DNA of 64,000 bases, taken from NCBI RefSeq assembly GCF_009727055.1, contig NC_052352.1, positions 22,729,736 through 22,793,735 of the forward strand, given 5' to 3'. The notes below the pieces were generated by a model, which saw only the letters and a program-made list of their open reading frames with translations, did no database searches and was not told where the DNA came from. Numbering within the stretch: the first letter of the stretch is position 1; the number at the start of each line of letters is the position of its first letter. The stretch comes from Benincasa hispida. Lineage: Eukaryota > Streptophyta > Magnoliopsida > Cucurbitales > Cucurbitaceae. Shown piece by piece: positions 1 to 11,871 of this stretch. The translations under genes were made by a program, and so were the position numbers.

Positions 1-391
1 AAAATAAAATAAGATAAAGAAAGAAAAGCAATTTTTTTTTATCTCTCTGTTTTTTTTGGTAGAAGCAAAAACTCTCTATGTTTTTCCCAAAATCCTACCA
101 ATTTCAAAATAGAATCCCACAATTCTCAAACCATCAATTTCCCTTCAAGAATAGGGAGGACTCCAAGTGGTGGTGTCCATTCCTAATTTATAAGAAAAAA
201 TTCCGCAGAATTCCCAAAAAGTTTGCAAGGTAGGGTTTCTTCTCTTTGTAGGTTTTATTTCGCATGTTTAATCTATTTTGATTTGTTGTTTTTATTTTAT
301 TTTTTAAAAAATTTTAAATGACATTTTGAAATATATTTTGGGTTCTGAATGTTATGGCTTTCGCTGTGCCTTAGGGTTTTAATCCCTACCA
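1..391 (+). repeat. 5' LTR of copia I, 3' portion only
   Basis: It matches the end of the right LTR at 22071-22488, including the stretch after GTAGAAGCAAAAACT and the GTGCCTTAG end region. It ends with CCCTACCA directly before the degenerate primer site. Its start lies outside the window. Confidence 0.8.
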
Positions 392-392
392 T

Positions 393-404
393 TGGTATTA
401 AAGA
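393..404 (+). other. Degenerate primer binding site (tRNA-iMet type) of copia I
   Basis: TGGTATTAAAGA follows the LTR end. Plant copia elements normally carry TGGTATCAGAGC, complementary to the 3' end of initiator tRNA-Met; several positions have drifted. Confidence 0.65.
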
Positions 405-2393
405 CAAATCGGATTATCAATTTGGCCATTATTATTATTATTTTTTGCATTGGTTTGGTGAAATTTACTATATTTAAATCATTCCTCTGTAAGTCTGAGT
501 CTAGAATTAGGGTTCGTGTCGATGAAGATCACGACCAATTTGGTTGAAAAATCCGACATTCTGCATCCATGCACAATTCTATAGAGAATTAGGATTAGCA
601 AAACGGGTTCGGTTCGACTACGGTTTAGTTGTGGTCCGATTTGGCTAGGTTGGCTTGGTTCACAGGTTGGTGATCCAGTTTAGGCCAATTTAGGTTGGTC
701 TGGTCCGATTCTGGAACGGTAGAAGAAATTTTAGGATAAAATTAGCTAAGTTAGTGTAATTTATTGCTTTAATTTATTCTAGGGCCCACAAATTGCAGGT
801 TCATTTGCTATTTAAATGCTTTATAGATGTCATTTAAATAAATTCCACCTTAGGTTAAGAATGTTCATGTATTTTTTTTATATTATAAGTGTTATAATGT
901 ATGGTATGAAATGCATGATTTATAATTTCAAAATTTATTTAATGTATGTGATATTTTAAATATATAAAATTGGAGAAGCATGTTGATAATTATTTATATT
1001 TATTAATGTATATGAATATGCTTGGTTGATTTGTAAAATATTATATAAGTGTTATATTTAATTGGAAATCAATATGCATTGAGCATGAAACATGAAATGC
1101 ATGTAATATGGTTTAATTTTTAAATTAGAATATGATTGTTAATTAATTAAAATCATGGCGAGCATGTTATAGGACTGATAATTAAAATTTGTAATAGTTA
1201 TAATAATTAATGATTAGCAACCACTAACCTATAACAAAGAGCTGCATGCAAATATAGGATCTTAGGAAAAATATATTATTAAGTTTAAATTGTTTAAAAT
1301 TAATTAACCTAAAATCACATTTCTAATTAGATTAGAATAATCACTTAGTTTCTTTTAAAATACTTTTAAAATTGACTAAGTAAGATAGGATTAAGGTTAT
1401 AAGAGAACTCAACCGATACAGTTCTGTCTAGAATGGAGGTATTTAAGTTGACGGTTTACGTAACACCTCCAAACTGGGAACTTGATCGGAACATGAGTTG
1501 AATTAATCGAGTAACTATTAGCATGAAATGTCACTAAGTAAATTAAATGGTTTAATATACCTAGAACTTTAGTATAAAAACCTTATTATAGGAGTTATAA
1601 TAGACATAGACCTAGATAGATTTATTAGCCAGAATTTAGCTAAGTATAGCAACATCCTAAAATAATTAAACATTTTAGTAGGAGAAAAATGATATATATG
1701 ATATATCATTTTGAAGCTCTCACATCCCTAAAAGTTCACACTATAAGATCCATGCTCCGCTTCGTATCGCCCTGGACGTGGCCTCCATTTGAAAAGTGTT
1801 TACATGGGTCAATATCAAGGTGAATAGGGGAAATGTTCATAATAAGTGGGAGAAGAACATGTGTCAACGTATCTTACGGTCTCTTTCATTAGGTTGCATC
1901 GTGAGATTCTTATAATCTGCCTTCGTGTCATCCTAAAGCGACCATCCCTTTGGAGCGTCTGATCATAGATTTCAGAACAATGTAAACTCTAGAAATAGAT
2001 AGGATTTCTTAGGTTAATTTTCAACAATTGTCTTTCCTAACGATAGCCTGTTGAAGTGTACCTCTGAAATTCGAAAATGAAAGGGTCACATTTACAGGAT
2101 GAATTAAGCGAGTTAATGAATCCTTGACCAATCTAACGGTAGCTAAAAGCTATAGGAATAAGAGTCATTTTGGAATTAGTAATTAGCTGAGATAGTCTCA
2201 ATTCGTAAGAGTGATAGCTGATCACCCTTCAGTGGCTATTGTCCTAAACCTCTGAAGTATCGTTGCAAAAATCAAATCAATAGTTTATTTAGGATTCTAT
2301 GATTCTTGTTTTTTGCTGAATTGATTTGATATTTTTTGTGATGGGTTAAGACAAAGATAACTAAAACAGTCATTTGTTTGTTTGCTTTTCAAC
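405..2393 (+). other. Long untranslated leader of copia I, no gene seen
   Basis: AT-rich leader between primer site and gag, with no open frame resembling a protein. It is not random: CCCTAAAAGTTCACA and the following 200 bases recur, diverged, in the leader of copia F (about 28850-29050), so the two elements share a conserved leader of roughly 2 kb. Confidence 0.6.
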
Positions 2394-2695
2394 ATGTCTT
2401 CCTCAATTATCAGCCTACTTAATGAAAAACAAACCGGAGAGAATTATACGATGTGGAAATCTAACTTGAATACGATTCTAGTTATAGATTATCTACGGTT
2501 TGTCTTAACTGAGGAGTGTCCTCAAGTCTCCGCTCGCAATGCACCCCTAAATGTTAGGGATGCATATAACCGATAAAGGCCAATGAAAAGGCCTAAGTCT
2601 ATATCTTGGCGAGTCTGTTTAACGTACTCAACGAGCAACATGAGGCCATGGTCACTGCTCGTGAGATCATGGGTCCCTCCAGGGTATGTTTGGGT
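2394..2695 (+). pseudogene. copia I gag, N-terminal part
   Basis: Starts at ATG 2394. The reading contains the copia Gag signature TGENYTMWKSNLNTIL followed by RFVLTEECP, the N-terminal part of the plant copia Gag (UBN2/DUF4219-like) domain. Gag forms the virus-like particle that packages element RNA. A stop ends the first frame at 2576; similarity continues in another frame (LFNVLNEQHEAM) up to 2695, where solo LTR A interrupts the gene. It resumes at 10552. Confidence 0.8.
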
Positions 2696-5600
2696 TGAAA
2701 GAACTCTTATTCAAGAGTACCTATGAGCGGAAGTGGATCTTTCCAAAAACATTGTGACAGAATTACCACATTTACATTCACACATATAGATATGCATCAA
2801 ACGACTAATTACCAGCATACTTAAAGGATAAATAAACAAGAGACCAAGAGAACATACCAGTTGAAGACTTTCTTCACAGAAAATTTTGCTTTCGCTGGAA
2901 CGACAAGCTATCATTCAGCAATACCCAATCGTCTACCACGAACAGTCTCCACATGAACAGATGAAGAAAAATGGACGAAAACACCAATTGGAACCCTCAG
3001 TATTCTCGGAGTGAGAATCCAAAGAGTGGGCTTTGTTCGGATTTGGTAGAGGGGAGGAGGAAAAGAGATCGTATATAACAATCAAGCAAGTGGGAGAAAG
3101 ACTCGTCTACCGTATAGACACAATGCTTGATCATTTAGGTGAAGTACACTATCGTGTAGGAAAAGCTAAGCGATCATCTATACGATTGTTTAGTAAAGCT
3201 CGGGTGCAAAAAAATTGGTTAGTAAAAGATAAACGATCATTTAGTAAATAGCACGCGTGGGTGTAAGCGGCCGTTCAGTAAACAACACTATCGTATATGC
3301 TCTGATTTACTAAGCGACGACTCTCTCAAATACTATGCAATCAAATTCTTAACACACTGTGAACTATTTAAGCGTCTCAAAATGATTTTTCATCTTACTC
3401 ATCAGTTACGAAAACAGAAGAGACGCCGACCAATTATCCCATAACTGTTCAATTAATAAATAATAAATATAATCACATTATATTCATAACCTATGGATTA
3501 ATATCATATATTAATCACAGTATTTTTCCTCCACTAGATATAAATCATATTTATATCCAATTTCCTCCAAATTAATGTATCTCATACATAAAGTCAATTA
3601 TATCATATATAGTTAACTAGTTCAATTATATCATATATAATCGAACTCTCTCTTGTCAATTTGAACATTTCAAATTGACCCAAAAACTGATTCTCAATTT
3701 GTATCCAAGCCACCAAGGGGACCATATGAACCTATGGCTTGAAGCTCCAACGGTATGTGAATAACTGACTAAACTCTTTAGCCACGACATCCACCATTCG
3801 TTAACTGCCAGACATTCTACTAAAGATCGACAGCTGAACTATTCTTACCATAGATATATTTCTATATCTATCGGATATAACCAATCATTAGTACAATGAC
3901 CCTTCACAGATGCTCGTAAGTACAACTAGGCCAATTTACCGTTTTGCTCTTGTAGTTACATCTTACTCCTTAAGTACCATTGATCCCTCTATGAACAATA
4001 TAACATAGTCCTACTATGTGTGAACACCTCTTGGGCCATGAGAAGGTGTGTGGCGCCATATTATTCAAGCCCCGGGATCAACTTTAAAGGAGCAATCTAT
4101 CTACTTACCCCTAATTCAGGGAAGGAGTGAACTCCATCTTGTGTAGCTGAGTTCCTTGCTCCCAAATCAGACGATTCCCCAAAGTGGTAGGCTTGAGTCG
4201 GTGCTCTGGTCACTCGCACCCAAGCAAATCAAAGGACCATCCTCAATGGCAGGAGTTCCCAACTCACTCAGGATTTAGGTCATGTTACCTATGGTCATCC
4301 TAGTGAAGTGAAGTCTCTGTCATGAATGGGATTATATGACGAAACGTTCTTTGGGATTGGTGTCCTAATTCTCCCGGAGTCTTGTGGTTTGTAATTATAC
4401 ACCTTGTTTTATGAATAAAATAACTGTTATTTCATTTTGGCATTTACTCATATCCAATAAACAAAACTCCATGGTTATCTTATGTAAACTTAAACATGTA
4501 TATGAGATATACAAGTAGATCATGCCTTAAGTGATAACCTAAATAGGTATGTAGTATAAGGATTAAGGTGGGATACTTTATTCTGGTGATACTACAGATA
4601 CGACCCGCTTTGTTGAGGTTTGCAAGTGTTGTAAACTACTACAGATGGTAGATCCTGACCATTCATGTGGAGACATGCGAGCGGGGGTGTCCTATACAAA
4701 GAGTTTGTTATAAGACAAGACCACAAGATGACTAGACTCTGTATATAACGCCGTTGATACTAAAGACTTACATCTCACCTAATCGACCATAGGTGACATG
4801 ACCTCAATCCTGAGTGTTTTGGGAACTCCTGCCTTTGAGGGTGGTCCTTTGATTAGTATGGGTGAGAGTGGCCAGGTTGCAAAATCAACATGCCTACCTT
4901 TTTGGGGACTTGTCTGATCTGGGAGCTGGGAACTCACTTACATAAGATGAAATTCACTCATTCCCTGAAGCAGGGGTAAGTAAATAGATTGCTCCCTTAA
5001 GGGCCGATTCCGGGGCTTGAACATAGTGGTCGCAACTTCTCTTTGGAAGAAAGGACTCAGTCATAGTAGGACTATGACTTATGTTCATTAGAGGATTTAG
5101 TGGTACTTAAGGAGTTAGATGTAACTACAGGGGCATAACGGTTATTGGCCGAGCTGTATTTACGAGCGATCTGTGAAGGGTTGTCGCACTGCTGATTAGT
5201 TAAGATGGACACATAATATATCTATAGTAAGGAGAGTTCAGCTGTCGGTCTTTAATAGAATGTCTGGCAGTTAATGGATGGTGGATCCCATGACTAAAAA
5301 GTTTAGTCAGTTATTCACATACCGTTGGAGCTTCGAGCTACAAGTCCGTAAGATCCCCTTGGTAGCTCAATGGATTCAAGTTGAGGATTAATTCTTAGTG
5401 TTGATTTGAAATGTTCAAATTGACAAGAGGTAATTTGATTATATATGATATGATCGGTATGGTGTATGAGATACATCAAGTGGAGGATTAATGTAAATGA
5501 GATTTACATTAATTGTCATGGAAAAGAAAAAGAGCTATGGTTTGTATGTTTCATGAGATGAAATATTAAAACTATAGGTTATAATTATATTATGGTAAAT

Positions 5601-5935
5601 AGTTATCATTTATATTTATAATAATATTAATTATTGGATAATTATCTCTTTTTCTCTAATATACAATTGAGTGGGAGATTATTGATAGTTTCATGGTAAC
5701 CGTGAGATAAAAAAGAAAAAATGTTTTCTTAATTTTTTGGCAATGTTGATTTTGAGTTTTCTATTCTCGGAAATTACTCATGGAGAAATTGTCAAGTAAA
5801 TAAGATTTACTAAGTGACAACTTGGAGTTAGCTAAACGATCGTGGAGTGTTCCTACACGATAGACACTCAACTAAGCGATGAGCTAAATGATCGCATAGT
5901 GATGACGGACAAAAATGCACATCATTATAGGCCTT

Positions 5936-7611
5936 TGATAACGAACAGAAATGCACGTTATCATAGTGCTAAGTTCTTAAACAATGTTGGATTGCGTTGA
6001 TAAAACATGTTAAATTACGTCCATCAAGCATCAATTTCATAATATTGCGGTCGCATGCGTTCATCGCATAGGAACAGTTGATTTTAGTGTTTTTATGCAG
6101 AATATGCGTTGACGCAATGCAAGAATTGCGATAATAGGAAATCATTGGACGAACGCAACTTCACCGCAAGGCATTGCGATGATCGTGTTTGCAAATATTT
6201 GGCCAAGAAGGATCATCGCAACTTGGTCAGTGCAACATGGTGGGCGCATCTGGGTGAAAGGCCAATCAATCGCGATGGGACAAAAAGCTGATGACAGTCA
6301 AATCCGAATTAAGTTGACAGTCGATAACAATCATAAGTACATTCAGCTTTTCGGTGACAATTATTTGGCGCATCAATCAGGAATTAAAGCCGTCCCTTTT
6401 GTACAATCATGAGAGAGAAGCTGCCTTTCAACCTGGATGCTCTATAAATACCAAGTGCATCCTTCAGAAAAAGGGTTAGCCAGTTCAATAGTTTGAAATT
6501 TCATACTTCAGTTCACTCATCTTTGTGCATAGTTTTCCATTCGTTTTAAGGAAGAGCAAGAGAAGAGTGGTGACGCTGGAGATCGCTCAGGACAACTTGA
6601 GAGAGAACCTTGAGGTGAAGAAGCAGAGAGCGGGATGACTCTCGCGAGAGCGAGATTATCTTTTGAGCAGGACTAGAAATCAGTGTAAAAGCATGGGCAA
6701 CAAGAGATTGCTTCCAGGCCCTTTAATCTATACTTGCATTGTTATTTTGTACTTCATCTTCATATTTATACAATGGAAGTTTTATTTCTATATTTGTTCA
6801 CTCTCTTAGCACACATGAGTAGCTAAACTAGTCGAATGGGTTTAGAAAAACTAAGCTAACATGACCTAGGAAGTTCATTGCTTGCGATTGTCTTGTTTTA
6901 TGTTGTGCCAAATACCCTTTAGAGCTACTGGAGAGAGAGTCTAAAGAAAGAACCTAATGACTTGAGAGAGCTAGGTTAGAATCTTGACTCGAGAGAGCAA
7001 GATTAGAACTGCATAAATAAGGGATAGGGACTTAGAGATAAGCTCTATTTGTCAACCTGCATCACATGCATCCTAGAGATGGGAATGATATTATGTGGTC
7101 GCCTTATTTGTGTGTGTGTCATTTCGTCATCGCATAAATAAAAATAGAGGCTTATGTGTAGGTCCTATAGACTTAGCACATATATCGCATGCGTTCTAGC
7201 CTTAGAAGTCGTGGCATTCACACCGAGAGATGGTTTACTGTTGTATGCATGTTGCCTAATCGCATAGCATGAACGCATCCTAGGAAGTGTTAGTCGAAAC
7301 TTTTCTCAACCCGTTCACCACATACTCATCGCATTTCCCGTTTATCAACTCTTTTCGAACTTCGCCGCATTTGTTTATTTTTCATCAATGCAAACAACAA
7401 CCCCAATACTTTATTTATTTACCCGGTTACCGCAAAGTTTTCATAAAAATTACCATCGCAATCTATTTTCACAAGTTCCTAAGTTCGATCCTAGACTTAC
7501 CAGGAAACCTAGTAGAATTTACACTTGGGTTCCACTGAGGAAACTTGAGTGCACAATGCAATTTCACCATCACATACCATTGATAATCCACTTCAATAAA
7601 AATAAGCATCA
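5936..7611 (+). mobile_element. Solo LTR B1 (Athila-like gypsy) nested in LTR B2
   Basis: 1676 bp, beginning TGATAACGAACAGAAATG and ending AATAAGCATCA. TSD is GCCTT (5931-5935) and GCCTG (7612-7616). It matches the LTRs of element B at 39309-40859 and 61696-63364 along its length and is close in length to the second (1669 bp). It is the innermost and therefore youngest layer of the stack. Confidence 0.85.
6441..6450 (+). promoter_or_regulatory. LTR B1 TATA box
   Basis: TCTATAAATA sits at the position conserved in the other B-family LTRs (39813, 62203). It is the expected core promoter of the LTR transcript. Confidence 0.6.
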
Positions 7612-8104
7612 GCCTGTTATTTAGAATTATGAGGGCTGTTAAGTAGAATATGCGGCGATTATATTAGGAATTCATGAGAAAATGAGTTTGCGTCGATTGA
7701 CATTAAGAATCTTGGGTAACCCACTTTTATGCGTTATTATACGTTCAATTGTTTATCTTTGTAGCTAACGTAGGAAGCAGAAATCTCTCCATCGCAAAGG
7801 CAAATGCATACGTTCGACGTATGGATGTTGCGGCCATTAACCGCATGCGTCCATTGCATAGAAGTTGTGGCCATCAAGCGAATGCGGTCATCGCAGAGAG
7901 ATTATGGCTATAGAATAATAACCATAATAGAGGGATGAATGCAAGGTTGGTGGAATACAAGCATGAACGCATACACTGGGGTTATCAAAAAGATGATGTT
8001 GACATTTAACCTACTAAGCCGTTAGCAGTAAAGATTCAGAAAAGGACCATCGCGCTGTGAGTATCAGATTCAAAGCAGGTCCATAAATGCTGTCGGCAAT
8101 CAAA

Positions 8105-8114
8105 CTCTATAAAT
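8105..8114 (+). promoter_or_regulatory. LTR B2 TATA box
   Basis: CTCTATAAAT at the position equivalent to the B1 TATA box, ahead of the GA-rich R/U5-like region. Confidence 0.5.
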
Positions 8115-10551
8115 AGAAGCCGTAGAGCGTATTTTGAAATTATCCAGGGTTTTCCTCATCTAGGGTTTTCTGCCTGAGGGCAGATCCTTGTGATCCAGAC
8201 CAAAGCGTGAGAAGATAGCTTGAGAGTTCTTCATCCCTTCAATCATTCCGAGTGACGACCGAAGCCTTCGCCAGAGTTAGAGCTCGAGAGAGTCTACTCC
8301 ACCGCCCATCCTTGGCACCACCGGCAGCCTTGACACACATCTACTGGAAGCAAGACATTTCTTCCAGCTAGCTTTCCATTTCTCTTCTTTCTTGTATTGT
8401 TTTACACTTTTACTTAAGGTATTAATTCATTTTGTGATCAATGCATTTCTATATTTCCTTCGATTCCATCTCCATCTTTATTTACTTAGTATCCTTTACT
8501 TTCATTGCATCACTGAGTAAGATTGCTAGAGTATCACATGCTTAATCATGCGGCATAGGAATATGAAGCATGTAGCAAACCGCCGGGAGGTGTGCGTTGC
8601 GCGAGTATTGTGAGAAAACCTTATTTGCTTAGTGTGAACCTGTAGCAACGCTTGTCTATAAGCGGATGAAATGCTTATCTATGAGTAGAATCAGCAGCAA
8701 CTAACTGTCCGGGAGGGTAAATGGTTGGTCGCATTAAGCAATGTAAGCAAGTGTTCACCAGAGATATGAATAATCTTACGTCAGCTAGGTTTATGCAATT
8801 ACCTTGTCTTATGAGCGCATCATTCATCATTTAGACATACTTGCAAGAGTAGTCTAAAAACCAAATCTAAGTCTCGGGAGAGCGGATTGGATTGCATAAG
8901 CAAGAATGGGGAACTTAGAAATAAGCTCCGTTTTTTACTACACAACGTATGCACCCTTTAAGTAGGATATGGTGGTATGTGGTCATATAGAGGCTTAGAA
9001 ATAGGCTTCTCGACACTATCACATATACATCGCATGCGTCTACGTCAAGTGTGTATAGCATGATCGCATAGATTGCATTGGCTGGGGTTACCCTTGTGGT
9101 CAAGTTTAGTGTTGCAGTGAACACATCCTTGCCTTTTTATTTATTTATCCATGCATTTTACCACGTGTTAATAGTTGCCGTGTCTCTACCTCTCAGTCCT
9201 ACTTCTACCGCTTAGTCTGTTAGTTAGGAGTAGGAGTAGTGCTTAGCCCATAACCCTCACCATTCTTTTATTTATTCGCTGCAAACACATTAGCGCATAC
9301 CATGTACCTACAAGTCCCTAAGTTCGACCTCGAATCACCTGAGAAACTTACGATCTCATTATACTTGGCGAGAGCGCAAGAAAACTTATGACAGGAATGC
9401 ATGGTCATTACATATGAGATCAACGCATACATTCCATTCCAACGCATGACCACCGACGCATGAGAACCAATGCATAACCTAAGACATGCATCACATAATT
9501 ACGTCCCAAATTTACGTCACCACATAGCTAGACGATCACATAGCTTTTCCTAAACGATTGGGCATCGACCTATACGATAGGTTGTTCCATCTCCCACTTG
9601 CTCAGTCGTTAACACGATTGTGATTCCTCCGGTTTGCTGCCTCAAACGAAGTCCACACAGATCCCACTTTTTGGATTCTCACACTGAGAATACCAAGGTA
9701 ACCTTCTTGGTTGTATCATACTAAACTCGACAATTTCGAGGTTCTGTGGAGGCCGTTCATGGTGTTTAAGGTGTTCGTTACCTTGGCAATCGTGTGTTGG
9801 ACGAACATTCATGTGTTGTTGTGTTGTTTGTGCATATTGTTCAAGTGCGCATTGTTCATGCAGTGTAGTAGTCGTGTTGGAAGAACATTCATGTGTTGTT
9901 GTGTTGCTATGATCGAGTGTTTATGATCAAGGAACTAGAAGATGATTCTGCAAAAGTTTGTTATTTCTTGTCCTTGATCTATATTAAAACGTGTTGTAAT
10001 TTCTGTATTTCGCATAACCGTATGTTTCCGTTTGTGATTGTAAATGTAAGGTTCATATACGATTTAAATTTGGAAAGATCATTCCGCTGCTCATGGAAAT
10101 CCTCGTGTTTGATTTCCTTCAACGTTAACATTTGGTGGTTAGGTATTATACAAACTTTTTGTATAGGACACCCCCACTCGCATGTCCCCTACACGAATGA
10201 TCATGATCAAACCATCTCTGACAAGTCACAACACTTGTAACTATTCCACAAAACGAGCCGCATCCGTAGCATTACCAGGATAAGGTTTCCCTCCTATATC
10301 CATATACTACAGACCAGTTTGGTAGTCATTTAAGACATGATCCACTTGTATGTCACCACATACATTCTTAAGTTACAGAAAGACAACTAGGGATTTTAAG
10401 TTTATTGGTTTGTGGTAAAGCAAATAAAGCATTCAAATGTGCAAAGTCAAGAAGTGAAATTAATATCATATATTATACATCACAAGCCTTCGTACAAATT
10501 GTTTACAAACTACAGGATATGAGACTTTAGGGCATCAACCCCAACATGGGC

Positions 10552-11227
10552 AACCATCCATTCAGATCCAACATAAGGCCTTCACGTTTATAATGCATGT
10601 ATGAAAGAAGGTCAATCAGTTAGAGAACATGTTCTCGACCTGATGGTCTAGTTCAACGTGGCTGAAATGAATGGGCTGGTTATTAACAAGCAAAGTTAGG
10701 TGTCTTTTATTCTGGAATATCTTTTGAAGAGCTCTCTTCAATTCCGCAGCATTGTGGTTATGAATAAAATCCAGTACACCATACCGACTCTCTTGAAAGA
10801 GTTGCAGACCTACCAGTCTCTTATAAAAGGTAAAGTAAAAGGAAAGGCAAATGTTGCTCATTCCAGAAAGTTCCATAAGGGTTCATCCTCATCTTCTGGT
10901 CTTAAGAAGGTCCAGAAGAAGAAAGGAGGAAAGGAAAAAACTCCCTCTGCTGGGAAGAATATGGGAAAGGCCAAGGCGGCTGATAAGGGCAAGTGCTTCC
11001 ACTGTAATGTGGAAGGTCATTGGAAGCGAAACTGCCCAAAGTACCTTGTTGAGAAGAAGAAGGAAAAGGAAGGTAAACTAACGTTTGGTGGAAAATGACT
11101 ACAATGCCTAGATATTGGATTCAAGAGCTACTGATCATGTTTGTTCTTCTTTACACGGAACTAGTTCCTTCTAGAAACTTGCTGAGGGTGAACTGATGTT
11201 CAAGGTTGAAACTGGAGATGCCATTTT
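10552..11227 (+). pseudogene. copia I gag C-terminus with CCHC knuckle and start of protease
   Basis: It continues the gag interrupted at 2695; frame-shifted remains of the Gag helical domain are followed by a lysine-rich linker. A clean CX2CX4HX4C knuckle (CFHCNVEGHWKRNC) is encoded at 10994-11035 and would bind element RNA. The aspartic protease motif follows at about 11118 as DSRATDHVCS; the usual copia form is DSGA, so the catalytic-loop glycine is lost (GGA to AGA). Several stops lie between the motifs. The gene is cut by the MITE at 11236. Confidence 0.8.
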
Positions 11228-11235
11228 AGCTTGCG

Positions 11236-11387
11236 TAGGGATGGCAACGAGGCCGGGGTGGGGCAGGGATGCACTCTCCATCCTCGTCCCTACCCCATTC
11301 TTATTTTGGGGATTGGGTTCGGGGTCGAGGATGGGATGGGGATCCCCTCCCCGATTAGATCGGGGACCCGACACCGCTCCATCCCTA
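11236..11387 (+). mobile_element. GC-rich hAT-like MITE
   Basis: 152 bp, strikingly GC-rich against AT-rich surroundings, with terminal inverted repeats TAGGGATGG / CCATCCCTA and G-run/C-run halves able to fold back. Flanks AGCTTGCG (11228-11235) and AGCTCGTA (11388-11395) look like an 8-bp TSD with three transitions, as expected for hAT elements. Removing it and one TSD copy restores the protease to GAG-pre-integrase reading. It encodes no protein. Confidence 0.7.
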
Positions 11388-11395
11388 AGCTCGTA

Positions 11396-11871
11396 CAGTG
11401 GAAGCCGCTAGGTTTTTTTTTTGGAAAAAGATTTTTATTTTTAGAAAATTTGTATATAGTTCCTAAAATGAAAAGGAACTTATTATCTATTTCCTATTTA
11501 ATTGAACAATTGTATTTCATAATTTTTTCATATAATGAAGCGTTCATTTCGAAAAACAGTGTACTTATTTCTTCAGCAAAACTAGAAAATAACTTGTATG
11601 TGTTAAAACCAATCAAAACAAAAGCACTTTTAAATCATGAGATGTTTAAAACTGCTAATACTCAAACTGAAAGGCAAAACATTTATCCAAGTAATAACAA
11701 TACTTATCTTTGGCACTTGAGATTAAGTCACATTAATCTCGATAGGATCGGGAGATTGGTAAAGATGGACTTCTAAGTAAGTTAGAAGATGATTCATTAC
11801 CTCCATGTGAATCTCTTGTTAAGGGTAAGATGACTAAAAGACCTTTTAGTGGAGAAGGTTATAGAACCAAA
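11396..11871 (+). pseudogene. copia I GAG-pre-integrase region
   Basis: The reading GKRFLFLENLYIVPKMKRNLLSI then LWHLRLSHINLDRIGRL is the plant copia GAG-pre-integrase domain with its H-x-x-H part, followed by CESLVKGKMTKRPFSGEGYR, the start of the integrase zinc-binding tail. The 11231-11776 frame stops at 11774-11776 after MDF; a frameshift carries the similarity on to 11871, where LTR J begins. About 90 codons of integrase are missing before homology returns at 13810. Confidence 0.75.

Larger units (their letters stand above)
5900..9493 (+). mobile_element. Solo LTR B2 (Athila-like gypsy) nested in LTR A'
   Basis: Begins TGATGACGGACAAAAATG and ends GACATGCATCA. TSD is CATAG (5895-5899) and CATAA (9494-9498), four of five bases matching. 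It resembles the B1/B LTR start (TGATAACGGGCAGAAATG) but is clearly another subfamily. A TATA box lies at 8105-8114 with a transcript-like U5 region after it. Without the nested B1 copy it is about 1.9 kb. Confidence 0.8.
4349..10121 (+). mobile_element. Solo LTR A' (copia) nested in LTR A
   Basis: It starts at the TTGGGATTGGTGTCC end (first two bases changed from TG) and finishes GATTTCCTTCA. The TSD is ACGTT on both sides (4344-4348 and 10122-10126), a perfect match. Host LTR A reads continuously when this block is removed. The same family forms the 3' LTR of copia H (33305-35374), in inverted orientation. The A' sequence itself is 4349-5899 plus 9499-10121, about 2.2 kb; the rest is LTR B2. 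Confidence 0.88.
2696..10546 (-). mobile_element. Solo LTR A (copia), minus strand, containing three nested solo LTRs
   Basis: Read on the minus strand it begins TGTTGGGGTTGATGCCC at 10546 and ends in TTCTTTCA at 2696, so it has TG...CA termini. Flanks are TGGGT (2691-2695) and TGGGC (10547-10551), a 5-bp TSD with one mismatch. Copia I gag runs up to one side and continues on the other. The LTR sequence itself is 2696-4348 plus 10127-10546; the rest is LTR A'. The same family occurs at 13968-15225, 19971-22065 and 37788-38233. It probably formed by LTR-LTR recombination that removed the internal region. Confidence 0.85.

Noticed and set aside
9711..10240. Cysteine-rich small secreted proteins (71 and 115 codons)
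   Set aside because: They lie in the U5 end of solo LTR A' and run across its boundary into LTR A; the inverted copy in copia H lacks the frame.
11196..11411. Glycine-rich small proteins across the MITE
   Set aside because: The frames come from the G-rich arms of the MITE and end outside its borders without any known domain.
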